Under the pieces are notes generated by a model. The model saw nothing but the letters and a program-made list of their open reading frames with translations. It searched no databases and was not told the origin of the DNA. A stretch of DNA of 64,000 nt from Pseudonocardia broussonetiae (GTDB lineage Bacteria > Actinomycetota > Actinomycetes > Mycobacteriales > Pseudonocardiaceae), in contig NZ_CP053564.1 in assembly GCF_013155125.1 (NCBI RefSeq), positions 1,309,501 through 1,373,500 on the forward strand, given 5' to 3'. The translations under genes were made by a program, and so were the position numbers. Below are positions 44,886 to 54,577 of this stretch, one piece after another. Within the stretch, counting starts at the first letter, position 1. Each line of letters starts with the position of its first letter.

Positions 44886-47800
44886 GTGAGCAACTTCGGC
44901 TTCCTCAAGGCCGAGTGGCCCAACCTGCACGCCGAGGCGCTGCACGCCGAGCGCCTCGCCGTGGCGGACCCGCGGGCGTCGTGCTTCTACGCCCGCCGCA
45001 CCCTGGAGCTCACGCTCACCTGGCTCTTTGAGGCCGACAGCGCGCTTCGCCGCCCCTACCGCGACGACCTGGCGGCGATGATCGCCGAGCCGACGCTGGT
45101 GAAGCTGTCCGGTCCTGCAATTCGCACGAAGATGGACGTCATCCGCCGGCAGGGCAACACAGCCGTGCATCGCAGCGGCTCGGTGGCGTCCAACGACGCG
45201 GTCCGTGTGGTCGCCGAGCTGTTCCACGTCATGTACTGGGTCGCCCGCCTGTACTCACGCAACCCCGACGACCTGCCCGCCCCCGGGCTGGCGTTCGACC
45301 AGTCCGTCATACCTCGCCCGCTGCCTGCCGAGGTGCGGCTGGCCAAGCAGGCCGAGCTCAAGGCACAAGCGGAGAAGTTCGCGCAGCAGGACGCCGAGCT
45401 GGCCAGGCAGCGCCGCAAGAACGAGGACCTCGACGCCGAGCTGGCGGCCCTACGCGCGGAGATCAAGGCGGCGAAGGCCGCGAACGAGTCGCAGCCGGAC
45501 ACGCACGACTACAACGAGGCTCAGACCCGATCGCTGATCATCGACCTGCTCCTCAGAGAGGCAGGCTGGGCGCTCGACCAGCCCCAGGACCGCGAGTACC
45601 CGGTCACCGGGATGCCTGTATCCGCCGCGCCGTCCGGCAAAGGCAAAGTCGACTACGTCCTCTGGGACGACGACGGGCGCCCACTCGGGCTCGTCGAGGC
45701 CAAGCGCACCACCCGCGACGCACAGTCGGGCAAGTACCAGGCCCAGCTCTACGCCAACCGCCTGGAAGAGCGGTTCGGGCAGCGTCCGATCATCTTCTAC
45801 ACCAACGGATACACGACGTTCATCTGGGACAACCTCAACTACCCGCCGCGCGAGATCCAGGGCTTCTACACCAGGGACGAGCTGCGACTGCTAATCCAGC
45901 GCCGCGCCAGCAGACTGACGATCGCGACACTCCCGATCAACGAGCAGATCGCCGGACGCAGCTACCAGTCCCATGCGATCCGCCGTGTCGCCGAGACGTT
46001 CGAGAACGACGCACAGCGTGATGCCCTGCTCGTCATGGCAACCGGTTCGGGCAAGACCCGTACCGTCATCGCATTGACCGACCTCATGATGCGGGCAAAC
46101 TGGGCCAAGCGCATCCTCTTCCTCGCCGACCGCAAAGCTCTGGTGCGCCAGGCCGTAGGTGCGTTCAAGGCGCACTTACCCGGGACGCCCGTGGTCAACC
46201 TTGTCGAGGACAAGGACCTCAGCGCACGCGTGTTCGTCTCGACCTACCCAACCTTGATGAACATGATCAACGACATCGACGGCGGCGGGCTGCGTCGCTT
46301 CGGGCCAGGATATTTCGATCTGATCGTCATCGATGAGGCGCACCGCTCGATTTACCAGAAGTACGGCGCGATCTTCGACTACTTCGACGCGTTGCTCGTC
46401 GGGCTCACCGCCACGCCCAAGGACGAGATCGACCGCAACACCTACCGCCGTTTCCACCTCGAGGACGGTGTCCCCACCGACGTCTACAGCCTCGACGAGG
46501 CCGTCGAGGACGGTTACCTCGTCGCACCTCGTGTCGTGGACGTCCCGCTGAAGTTCCAACGCGGAGGCATCAAGTACGACGACCTGTCCGAGGAGGACAA
46601 GCAGCGCTGGGAAGAGCTGGAATGGGACGACGACGGCAGCGTCCCGACCGAGATCTCCTCCGACGAGCTGAACAAGTACCTGTTCAACGCCGACACCGTC
46701 GACAAGGCGCTGGCGACCCTGATGACGCATGGTCTGAAAGTCGCCGGCGGTGACCGGCTCGGCAAGACGATCATCTTCGCCGCGAACACCCATCACGCCG
46801 ACTTCATCGAGAAGCGCTTCGAAGCGAACTACCCCGAGCACAAGGGTTCGTTCGCGCAGGTCATCACCTACGCCAAGACGTATGCCGACAGCATGATCGA
46901 GGCGTTCGGCGTCCCGGATAAGGCGCCGCACATCGCCATCTCCGTTGACATGCTCGACACCGGCATCGACGTGCCGGCGGTCGTCAACCTGGTCTTCTTC
47001 AAGTTGGTGCGTTCCAAGAGCAAGTTCTGGCAGATGATCGGCCGCGGTACGCGGCTGGCTCCGGACCTGTTCGGCCCGAACCGCGACAAGACGGGATTCC
47101 TCGTCTTCGACCTCTGCCAGAACGTCGAATTCTTCAACCAGAACCTCATGCCCGCAGAGGGCAGCCTCGCCCCGTCGTTGGGCGAGCGACTGTTCGAGCG
47201 CCGCGCCGACCTACTCCTCGCGCTGGATGAGCAGCACGTCCCGGCCGCCGAGGACGGAGCCGACGGCACCACGAGCGACGGCGGACTGCGGCAGGACCTT
47301 GCGAGGCGCCTACACGACGAAGTGAGCGCTATGAACACGGAGAACTTCCTGGTCCGGCCGCACCGCGAGCAGATCGACAAGTTCGCCGACTTCGACGCCT
47401 GGCTCACGCTTACCCCCGAGGTTCACGCCGAGGTCGTTGATCACCTCGCCGGGCTCCCATCTGCCTTCCGCGAGGACGACAGCAGTGAGGAGGCCAAGCG
47501 CTTCGACCTGCTCGCGCTGCGCCTCCAGCTCGCCCAGATCAACGCAGAACCGGGATACGCACGGCTTCAGCAACAGGTCCAGGAGATTGCGTCGGCACTG
47601 CTCGATCAACTCACCATTCCGGCCGTCCGCGCTCAACAGGAATTGCTCGGCGAGATCGCCGGTGAGGACTGGTGGACCGACATCACGCTGCCGATGCTGG
47701 AGACGATGCGCCGGCGCATCCGCAGCCTAGTCAAGCTGATCGAGAAGACCAGGCGCGGCATCGTCTACACCGACTTCGAGGACGAGCTCGGCGAGCTGTC

Positions 47801-48308
47801 CGCAGCGTCGCTTCGCGGCATGGAGATCGGCGCCGACCTCACCCGTTTCGAACAGAAGCTGCGCATCTATCTGCGAACCCACGAGGACCAGCTCGCCGTT
47901 CAAAAGATCCGCCGCAATCGACAGATCACCACCACCGACCTAGACGAACTGGAAGGCATCTTTATCGAGTCCGGTATTGGCACGGACGCCGAGATAGCCG
48001 TGGCAAAGGAGGAGGCCGGCGGCCTCGGTTTGTTTCTCCGCTCACTTGTCGGGCTCGACCGGGCAGCGGCCGCCGAGGCATTCGGGTCATTTCAGCAGGG
48101 CAAGACCTTGAACTCGGCTCAGCTCCGATTCGTAAACGAGATCGTCGACTATCTGGCCCACAACGGCCGGATCGAGGTCGACATGCTCTACCAACCGCCC
48201 TTTACCTCCCTTGCTCCTGGAGGACCAGAGGACCTGTTCGTCGAGATCGACATCGACGCGATGACTGAGATGATGCACGCGGTCAACGCCACCGCGATTC
48301 CTGCGTAG
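44886..48308 (+). CDS. hsdR: Type I restriction endonuclease, HsdR
   Basis: 1140 residues. N-terminal DUF4145-like helical segment (EALHAERLAVADPRASCFYA), a coiled coil near 155-205, then the HsdR nuclease domain (GKVDYVLWDDDGRPLGLVEAKR, with the D...ExK site shown in part). Helicase motor: Walker A MATGSGKTRT at about 385, DEAH box VIDEAHRSIY at about 482, and motif VI QMIGRGTRLAPD. An EcoEI-type C-terminal domain ends it. Starts at GTG 44886 and shares an operon with hsdMS. Cuts unmodified DNA after ATP-driven translocation. Confidence 0.92.
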   Translation: MSNFGFLKAEWPNLHAEALHAERLAVADPRASCFYARRTLELTLTWLFEADSALRRPYRDDLAAMIAEPTLVKLSGPAIRTKMDVIRRQGNTAVHRSGSVASNDAVRVVAELFHVMYWVARLYSRNPDDLPAPGLAFDQSVIPRPLPAEVRLAKQAELKAQAEKFAQQDAELARQRRKNEDLDAELAALRAEIKAAKAANESQPDTHDYNEAQTRSLIIDLLLREAGWALDQPQDREYPVTGMPVSAAPSGKGKVDYVLWDDDGRPLGLVEAKRTTRDAQSGKYQAQLYANRLEERFGQRPIIFYTNGYTTFIWDNLNYPPREIQGFYTRDELRLLIQRRASRLTIATLPINEQIAGRSYQSHAIRRVAETFENDAQRDALLVMATGSGKTRTVIALTDLMMRANWAKRILFLADRKALVRQAVGAFKAHLPGTPVVNLVEDKDLSARVFVSTYPTLMNMINDIDGGGLRRFGPGYFDLIVIDEAHRSIYQKYGAIFDYFDALLVGLTATPKDEIDRNTYRRFHLEDGVPTDVYSLDEAVEDGYLVAPRVVDVPLKFQRGGIKYDDLSEEDKQRWEELEWDDDGSVPTEISSDELNKYLFNADTVDKALATLMTHGLKVAGGDRLGKTIIFAANTHHADFIEKRFEANYPEHKGSFAQVITYAKTYADSMIEAFGVPDKAPHIAISVDMLDTGIDVPAVVNLVFFKLVRSKSKFWQMIGRGTRLAPDLFGPNRDKTGFLVFDLCQNVEFFNQNLMPAEGSLAPSLGERLFERRADLLLALDEQHVPAAEDGADGTTSDGGLRQDLARRLHDEVSAMNTENFLVRPHREQIDKFADFDAWLTLTPEVHAEVVDHLAGLPSAFREDDSSEEAKRFDLLALRLQLAQINAEPGYARLQQQVQEIASALLDQLTIPAVRAQQELLGEIAGEDWWTDITLPMLETMRRRIRSLVKLIEKTRRGIVYTDFEDELGELSAASLRGMEIGADLTRFEQKLRIYLRTHEDQLAVQKIRRNRQITTTDLDELEGIFIESGIGTDAEIAVAKEEAGGLGLFLRSLVGLDRAAAAEAFGSFQQGKTLNSAQLRFVNEIVDYLAHNGRIEVDMLYQPPFTSLAPGGPEDLFVEIDIDAMTEMMHAVNATAIPA

Positions 48309-48626
48309 GACATCACACCGCACGCACTGATCCGTGGTACCCCACGCCTACTGCTCGGGTCGGGCCTCGCCGAGCAGCTCCCGCGCGGCACGCACCCTGC
48401 TGAGAAGCCAGCGGCGCCGGGCAGGAGTCCGGCAGGTCCTGGTGCCACCCCGTGGCGTCGAGCTGTGGCCGGCAGGAATGCGGTGTTGGTAGGGGGTGGC
48501 CCGCGGAGCCAGCGCGGAAGTCCTGCCCGCGTCGTCATGTACGCCGACGCTCGCCAGGTTCCCGGGTCGCGCCCAGTGACCCGCTCGGACGTCGAAATCG
48601 TCGGTATGTCGTGCAACTGTGAACGC
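48309..48626. other. Gene-free 318-base gap after hsdR
   Basis: I see no convincing coding sequence here, only weak open frames on both strands. It probably holds the hsdR terminator and the promoter of the following small gene. An upstream ATG (48606) in frame with the next gene is possible. Confidence 0.4.
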
Positions 48627-49049
48627 ATGGAGGTGACGGAGAAGGACGTCGAGCGCATCCCGCTGCGCAACCTTCGCGTGCCCCTGAACGAGTTCGTGAC
48701 GGTGTGGGCGGAGGCGGAGCGTCGGAACGCTGAGCAGGCCGAGCGGGGCGTCACGGACTGGTACGCCGGCGGCGTGATCGTGACGTGCCGGTGGATGGCG
48801 CGTGCGGTTGTGCGGCCGGCGTCGGGCCCGCGGCGGATGGCCCGGCCCCCGGTGTCCCGTCACGACGAGCGCGCCTACGAGGAGTTGATCGAGGCGGAGT
48901 ACCTGGCCGCGGAACTGCTCGACGAGCGCTGGCCGGATCTTGTCGAGTCGCGTCCGGGCTGGTGTGAGGCGATCCGGGCCACCCTGCGGTGGGCGTGGCG
49001 CGGCTCCGGGACGCCTCCGATCGACGTTTCGGTGCGCGCGGCGGGATGA
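48627..49049 (+). CDS. Hypothetical protein, 140 aa
   Basis: From the ATG at 48627 (alternative 48606): EVTEKDVERIPLRNLRVPLN, WAEAERRNAEQAERGVTDWY, AGGVIVTCRWMARAVVRP and EEYLAAELLDERWPDLVE-like helix near the end. Acidic and helical, no membrane segment. It is convergent with the relaxase gene. Family not recognised, but the look is typical of conserved genes at the edge of actinobacterial conjugative elements. Confidence 0.6.
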   Translation: MEVTEKDVERIPLRNLRVPLNEFVTVWAEAERRNAEQAERGVTDWYAGGVIVTCRWMARAVVRPASGPRRMARPPVSRHDERAYEELIEAEYLAAELLDERWPDLVESRPGWCEAIRATLRWAWRGSGTPPIDVSVRAAG

Positions 49050-49071
49050 CCGCCAGGCGCACCGGCTCGGC

Positions 49072-52000
49072 TTAACGAGGCATCGCTTCGTCATAGCTGT
49101 CCGTGTCGTCGGTGTCGACATCGGCGGCCTCGGCGGCCTCGTCGTCGGCGTGCCAGCGGTCGAGTTCGGCGGCCCGGTGCTCGGTCTCCTGCTGCAGGTC
49201 GAGGGCCCGGCGGGCGTTGATCTCGGCGAGCGCGCGAGTCGCATTCGCGTAGTCGTCGGCGGTCTCGTCCGGAGTCGGGATCCGGACGGTGTCCTCGTTC
49301 ACCGGCGCGGGTTCGTCGGCAGCGATCTCGCGAAGGTCGCGGTCCGGTGCTTCCACAACCACGTCATGAGGTGCGGCTGCGATGTGGTCGGCGTAGTCGT
49401 CGATCAGGTCGGCCTCGGTGACGGCGCGGTGCTGGTCGTCCTCGATCGTCGCGTGGCGGTCAGCAGCGAGCCATTCCTCGGCGGTGACGAGCTGCTCGGG
49501 CTCGGTGTCGTCGATGTGGCGACGGGTGAGCTCGGCCTCGCAGCGGCGCCCGCAGCCGAGGGTGCGGGCGTTGTCGGCGAGGAAGTGCGCGCGGGCGTCG
49601 TCGATGACCTGGAGCTTCTCCGCCTGCGCGTCGAGAGTTTCGGCGACCGCGCGGGCCTGCGCGGCTTCGGTCTGCAGTCGCTCGCGCTCGGCGGAGTTGG
49701 CGTCGGCTTCGGTGGCGCGTAGCTCGGCGGTCTGGCGGTGCGTGGCCGCGGCTTGGCGGGTGCCGGCGAGTTCGTTGCCGACGTACCGGGGCGCCCACGC
49801 CTCCTCCCGCTTGGCTGCGCGGATCCACATCCGGAGCTGGCCGTCGGTCATCTCGAGCTCTTCGCGTTCGATCTCCGGTCGGCCTAGCGTCCGCCAGGCC
49901 GCGCGGTAGGCGGCGTACTGCTCGACCTGCCCCGGCTTCGGGGCGGGGCCGAGCGCGTCGGCGGGGTCGTCGTGGCCGCGCATCTCTTGGTACGCGGCGA
50001 CCAGGCCGGCGCGGCGTTCCCACTCCGCACGGGCGTCGCTGTCGGTGGGCGCGGGTCCGATGGCGCTGGTGAGCCAGTCGGGCGTGGTGTCGGCGAGTTC
50101 GGCGCCGAGCTGGTCGGCGCGCTGGTCGGCCGTCTCGGCGAGCGCGGCGAGGTAGCGGCGCCACTCGGGGTTGTCGACGCGGGGTGTCCAGCTGGTGAAG
50201 GAGTCGCCGACCGGGTCGAGCTGGTCGGCGTGCTCGGTGCGGATGCGGCTGTAGATCGCGTTGGACGCGTTGCGCACCCCGTCGAAGGGGCGTTCGGCGA
50301 TCGCGTCGTGCAGCACCTGCTTCGGGTCGTGCCCGGCGAGTTCGGCGCGGCGCAGGATCCGGGTCAGCGTGGCGGCGCCGTCTTCCGCCGCGATCCGCGA
50401 CCGCTCGGCCGGGTCGAGGACGCCGTCCTGGGCGAGCTGGTCGAGCCAGGTCGCGGTCCGTTCCGTCGCGGCGAGCTGTGCGGCGTCGGAGAGCAGGTCG
50501 CCCGCCGTCCGGGTGCTGCCGGCGTCGGTGGCGGCCTGGGTGGCGGTGGCGAGCGCGGACCGGTTGGCTGCGTCCGCCGCGGTGGTGGTGTTCAGCACCT
50601 GGGCGAGCACGGCGACGGGGTCGCGGTGCAGCGTGTGGGTGTCGCTGCCCTGCGCGGCGTCGTCGACCGCGGCGAGGGTGACGACGTAGGCGGTGTTGGT
50701 GTCGCGGCCGCGGGTCATCGGCACCAAGAGCCCGGCCGGGCTGGTCCGTGGGGTGGCCACGGTGTGGCTGGTGTCGACCGACGCGCCCTGGGCGGCGTTC
50801 TTCGTCGAGGCGTATCCCAGCGCCAGGTGCTCGGCGACGTAGCCGGCGGGGAGCACCATCCGTTCGCCCAGGACGTCACCGTCCGGGGTGCGGCCGCGGA
50901 TCACCGCGACCTCGAGTGCGCCGTCGTCGCGCACGACGTGGACCCGGTAGCGCTCGCGGGTGATCGCGGGGCGGGTGTTGCCCTCCACGCCCTGGACGGT
51001 CCAGTCCAGGGTGCGGGCCTCGACGAGATCGCCGACCCCGGCGTAGGTGCCCTGCAACCCGAGCCTCACCCCGTTCTCGGCGACCTGACCGAGCCGGACG
51101 AGTTCGGCGCGGACCTCCGCGGACAGGCGGGCCGCCTGTTCGTTGGTGTCGACGATGAGCAGCGACTGCCGACCGGCGAGGGTGTCGCCGAGCCAGCCGC
51201 GGATCGCGGCCTGCTCGGCCTGCTCGACGGTGCCGGAGTCGATCAGCCGGCCCTGCTTGTGGTACTCGCGCAGCACGGTCTCGTCGCCAGCGCGCAGCCG
51301 CAGCGACGCCTCCCGCTCCCAGGCGTGGGTGAACCGGCGGGCCTCGGCGAGTTCGTAGCTGGCGCCGGACTGTGCGATGAGGTCCATCCCGCCTCCGGCC
51401 CCGACGGCGGCGAGCTGGCGGTGGTCCCCGACCAGCAGCAGCTTCGCTCCGGCCGCGTCCACATGGCTGTGGATGGCGGCGAGTGCGGCGGTGTCGGTCA
51501 TCGCGGACTCGTCGACGACCACCAGGTCCCCGCCGTGCAGCCGCCACGCCTGATCCCCGTCGACGGGACGCGGCCCGCCCGAGCCGGGGCCGGCGGCGAG
51601 CCGACGCTGCGCACCGAGCCAGGCGGCGACGTTGCTCGCGATCACCCCTTCGGACTTGAGGACCTCGGTCGCGATCTGCGAGGTCGCCAGGCCGAAGACC
51701 CGCCGCGGACTCTCCCCGCCGGTGTGGGCGGGGTCGGTCCAGCCGCGGGCGATCGTTCCGACGACGAACGACTTCCCGGTCCCGGGCGGCCCGATCAGGG
51801 TCTCGACCCGCGCACCGGAGGTCAGCACGCCGCGGACGGCGGCGGCCTGGTCGGCCCCGAGTTCGATCCCGGACTCGGCCAGCTCCTGGATGAACCGTTG
51901 CGCCCGGTCGTACGGCAGCGCCGTCCCACCGCCCGTGGCGGTGGCCGCGACCAGGGCGCGTTCGGTGCGGACCTGGTCCGGGGTGGCGTAGAGCATCGCT

Positions 52001-53457
52001 CCGGGGGCTTGGTAGACGCTGGAGCCGTTGTCCAGGCGCAGCTCGGCGGGGAGGTGTTCGTCCCCGGGGCGGTTGCCGTCGAGCACGATGGCGTACTTGA
52101 GCGCCTCCTCGGTGAGCGTGTCGACCAGTCGGCCGACGTCGGCGCCGTCGGTGATGCCGAGGTAGTCGGGCAGCGCGGCGTTGATCGCTCCGCTGAGGTC
52201 TCCTCGGTGCCAGCCCGCCTTGCGGGACTGGATGTCCGCGAGTGCGGTCTCGATCACCGCCTGCGGCGACCATTCCATCGGCGCCGGCCTGGTCTCGCGG
52301 GCGGCAAGCACGGCATCGGCGACGCCGGCCAGGCCGCCGTCGATGTCTGCGCGCACACGCTCGTCGATGCGGTCGAGCAGCTGCTCGCGAGTCTCCCCGG
52401 TGTGCGACTTCGACCGTCGGGTCAGCAGCGTGGCCTGCTGGGCGATCCGGTCGCGCTCCAGCCCGTTCGGGGCGCGGCCGTACCGGTCCTCGAACGCGCT
52501 GATCAGCTCGTCGGCCTTCGCGGTCAGCGTCCGCCTGCGCGTCGAGATCAGGTCCATTGCCTCCTGCGCGACGCCGACGATCTCTCGGGCCTTCCCGTCC
52601 GGGCGGGTCGCCAGCACCACCCCGAGCGCGTGCGTCAGCCGCTCCTCGGTGGTCCGCTCAGCGACCGCGGCGCCCGCGCGCTGAAACTTGAACAGCGCGC
52701 GCGAATCGATCGTGCGCCACTTGCCGTCCGGCCCCTGCACCCGGTTGAGGACCGCGTTGTGGATGTGCAGGTGCGGATCGTGGTCGCGGCTGTCGTGCTG
52801 GAAGAACGACGCCACCGTCCACTCGTGGGCATCGGCCCACCGCCCCGCCGCGCCGCCGTGCTTCCCGATCCGGGTGTAGCCGGCCTTCTCCGCCATGTAG
52901 GCGAGGCCGGCGTTGTTGCCCGCCCAGATCGCGTCCTCCACCGCTATGCGGCACCGGGCCCACGCCTGCGCGGTCTCCTCGTCCCCGGCCCGGCGGGCCG
53001 CGACTTCCTTGGCTTCGAACGCGGTGTGGACGAGCGTCACGCTCTTCTGCAGGTTGAACGTGATGTCGTAGAACGCCACGTTGTGCCGGGCGGACTTGCC
53101 CGCTTGAACACGGAGTTCAGCGCGCCGTTCAGCGCTCGCGCCGGGCTCCTGTTCAATCGCCGCGGCGTACAGGTCGTCCTCGCTGGCGTACTTGCGGCCG
53201 GTGTGGCCGAGGGTCGCCACCTCGTCCCACTTCTTCGGGTCCTTGAACCCGGGGTCGCGCGGGTCGAGGAAGCCCTCGTAGAGCGCGCGCATGTCCTGCG
53301 CGTCGACGAGCCCGGAGAGGCCCAGCCGCTCCGCTCCGGCACCCCACCAGCGCCCCGGAGGCTCTCCTTCCGAGACGGCGCCGGTGTAGTAGTTCTCCCG
53401 GCCGGTCGCCACCTCCCGGAGCAGGTAGTCCGGTGAGTAGCCGGACGCGATGCTCAT
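49072..53457 (-). CDS. MOBF relaxase-helicase (TrwC/TraI type)
   Basis: 1461 residues from ATG 53455-53457 (SIASGYSPDYLLREV, the usual actinobacterial MOBF start); an opening at 53478 is less likely. The relaxase domain has the three-His metal site HDPHLHIHNAVLN at about residue 228 and early tyrosines (YYTG). Helicase: Walker A GPPGTGKSF at about 556, Walker B VVVDESAMTD, motif LVGDHRQLAAVG. A long charged C-terminal tail follows. Nicks oriT and unwinds the strand for transfer. Its start shares one base with the stop of the 86-residue gene (TGATG). Confidence 0.93.
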   Translation of the reverse strand: MSIASGYSPDYLLREVATGRENYYTGAVSEGEPPGRWWGAGAERLGLSGLVDAQDMRALYEGFLDPRDPGFKDPKKWDEVATLGHTGRKYASEDDLYAAAIEQEPGASAERRAELRVQAGKSARHNVAFYDITFNLQKSVTLVHTAFEAKEVAARRAGDEETAQAWARCRIAVEDAIWAGNNAGLAYMAEKAGYTRIGKHGGAAGRWADAHEWTVASFFQHDSRDHDPHLHIHNAVLNRVQGPDGKWRTIDSRALFKFQRAGAAVAERTTEERLTHALGVVLATRPDGKAREIVGVAQEAMDLISTRRRTLTAKADELISAFEDRYGRAPNGLERDRIAQQATLLTRRSKSHTGETREQLLDRIDERVRADIDGGLAGVADAVLAARETRPAPMEWSPQAVIETALADIQSRKAGWHRGDLSGAINAALPDYLGITDGADVGRLVDTLTEEALKYAIVLDGNRPGDEHLPAELRLDNGSSVYQAPGAMLYATPDQVRTERALVAATATGGGTALPYDRAQRFIQELAESGIELGADQAAAVRGVLTSGARVETLIGPPGTGKSFVVGTIARGWTDPAHTGGESPRRVFGLATSQIATEVLKSEGVIASNVAAWLGAQRRLAAGPGSGGPRPVDGDQAWRLHGGDLVVVDESAMTDTAALAAIHSHVDAAGAKLLLVGDHRQLAAVGAGGGMDLIAQSGASYELAEARRFTHAWEREASLRLRAGDETVLREYHKQGRLIDSGTVEQAEQAAIRGWLGDTLAGRQSLLIVDTNEQAARLSAEVRAELVRLGQVAENGVRLGLQGTYAGVGDLVEARTLDWTVQGVEGNTRPAITRERYRVHVVRDDGALEVAVIRGRTPDGDVLGERMVLPAGYVAEHLALGYASTKNAAQGASVDTSHTVATPRTSPAGLLVPMTRGRDTNTAYVVTLAAVDDAAQGSDTHTLHRDPVAVLAQVLNTTTAADAANRSALATATQAATDAGSTRTAGDLLSDAAQLAATERTATWLDQLAQDGVLDPAERSRIAAEDGAATLTRILRRAELAGHDPKQVLHDAIAERPFDGVRNASNAIYSRIRTEHADQLDPVGDSFTSWTPRVDNPEWRRYLAALAETADQRADQLGAELADTTPDWLTSAIGPAPTDSDARAEWERRAGLVAAYQEMRGHDDPADALGPAPKPGQVEQYAAYRAAWRTLGRPEIEREELEMTDGQLRMWIRAAKREEAWAPRYVGNELAGTRQAAATHRQTAELRATEADANSAERERLQTEAAQARAVAETLDAQAEKLQVIDDARAHFLADNARTLGCGRRCEAELTRRHIDDTEPEQLVTAEEWLAADRHATIEDDQHRAVTEADLIDDYADHIAAAPHDVVVEAPDRDLREIAADEPAPVNEDTVRIPTPDETADDYANATRALAEINARRALDLQQETEHRAAELDRWHADDEAAEAADVDTDDTDSYDEAMPR

Positions 53458-53717
53458 CACCACGGGGACCACCGCCACACAGGAACGATCGTGAAAGTCG
53501 CAGCAGCAAGATCAACCGCGCGGAGCGTCGGTTGCGGCCGGCCGAAGGCCGGCCCGGACCCGTCGATCAGGATGCCAAGGTGTGCTGCAATTGATCTTCT
53601 GGTTCTTGGGTCTCGTTCTTGGTCTTCGTTCGTCTGTCTGGCGTAGTGCTTGGTCTCGGTGTTCTTGTTCGGCTCGCTGGTGGTGTTCGGGCTGCTTGTG
53701 CGGCTCATGTCGGTCAT
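53457..53717 (-). CDS. Small hydrophilic protein upstream of the relaxase
   Basis: 86 residues. The first half is Ser/Thr/Asn/Lys-rich (SSPNTTSEPNKNTETKHYAR), the second more hydrophobic (TLRAVDLAAATFTIVPVW). The base composition is less GC-rich than its neighbours. Both ends are coupled: ATGA overlap with the DUF2637 stop and TGATG with the relaxase start. That pattern supports translation even though no family is recognised. It may only serve coupling. Confidence 0.5.
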   Translation of the reverse strand: MTDMSRTSSPNTTSEPNKNTETKHYARQTNEDQERDPRTRRSIAAHLGILIDGSGPAFGRPQPTLRAVDLAAATFTIVPVWRWSPW

Positions 53718-54577
53718 GGCTGGGTCGCCTTCTCGATGGTCGGGTCGTCCTCGTGCTCGCTCGGCTCGGGCTGATCAGTGCTGCGGGTGATCAGGTGCAG
53801 CGGAGTCGGCTGGGCTCGGAGGTGCTTGAGGGCGGCGGAGGCGGTTCCTCGGGAAACCTCGGCGGCGGCTTCCAGTTCGGTGACCGTCGGGAGGGCGCCG
53901 TGGCGGTGGGCGTGCCGCATCGCAGCCGCCCGCGCCCGCTCCCGAGCCGGAGCGACGGCAGGCTGTTCAACCGGTGCCGGGGCGAGCGCCGGACGGCCCG
54001 CGGGGGCAGCGACCTCGGGTAGACGGTGAACAGCAGCGGGCGGCGCGGGCTGAACAGCGTGGGCCGTGACCTCTTGAACGATGGACGGCTCGGGTTGAAC
54101 AGGGGCCGGGTTGAACGGCTCCGGCTGAACACCACCAGGGGCCGGATCGTCCGCGGTGCCCGTCGCAGGGTTTTCGTCGGTGGCGAGGAGGTAGAGCAGG
54201 TGCGCGACGATCGCGGCGGCGATCGCGGGCCATGCCCCGACCCCGAACCGCAGCGCCGCCGATGCCTCGACCGCCGACCCGGAGGCCAGGAACGCGGCTT
54301 GTGCGAGCCCGGACAGGCCGGCGGCGAGCACGACCACCGACCACGCGTAGCGGGCCGCCGATCCCGACAGGCGGGCGGTGGCGGCGTAGGCGACCAGCGC
54401 GAGCCCGTCGGTAATGAGCGGGTAGAGCCAGGCGATCCCGGCCGGGACGCGGGCGGCGTGCGCGACCTCGTAGAGGCCGTGCGCGGTGGCGACCGCGGCG
54501 CCGAGCGCGACCGCGAGCCCGGGCAGCCATATCACCGCCCGGATCACCCGGGCGCTCTGCTCGGTGCTGCTGGTCAT
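53714..54577 (-). CDS. DUF2637 membrane protein with C-terminal HTH-like tail
   Basis: 287 residues. Four hydrophobic helices in the first 130 residues (VIRAVIWLPGLAVALGAAVA; GIAWLYPLITDGLALVAY; SVVVLAAGLSGLAQAAFL; AIAAAIVAHLLYLLA) form the DUF2637 domain seen in actinobacterial transfer (Spd-like) proteins. A Pro-rich linker leads to a helical C-terminus (LPTVTELEAAAEVSRGTASA) that looks like a winged-helix motif. In the transfer operon, overlapping both neighbours. Confidence 0.82.
   Translation of the reverse strand: MTSSTEQSARVIRAVIWLPGLAVALGAAVATAHGLYEVAHAARVPAGIAWLYPLITDGLALVAYAATARLSGSAARYAWSVVVLAAGLSGLAQAAFLASGSAVEASAALRFGVGAWPAIAAAIVAHLLYLLATDENPATGTADDPAPGGVQPEPFNPAPVQPEPSIVQEVTAHAVQPAPPAAVHRLPEVAAPAGRPALAPAPVEQPAVAPARERARAAAMRHAHRHGALPTVTELEAAAEVSRGTASAALKHLRAQPTPLHLITRSTDQPEPSEHEDDPTIEKATQP

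Noticed and set aside
49972-53436. 1154-residue plus-strand open frame
   Set aside because: It is the antisense shadow of the relaxase gene; its translation is low-complexity Arg/Gly/Val-rich with no domain, as GC-rich DNA produces.
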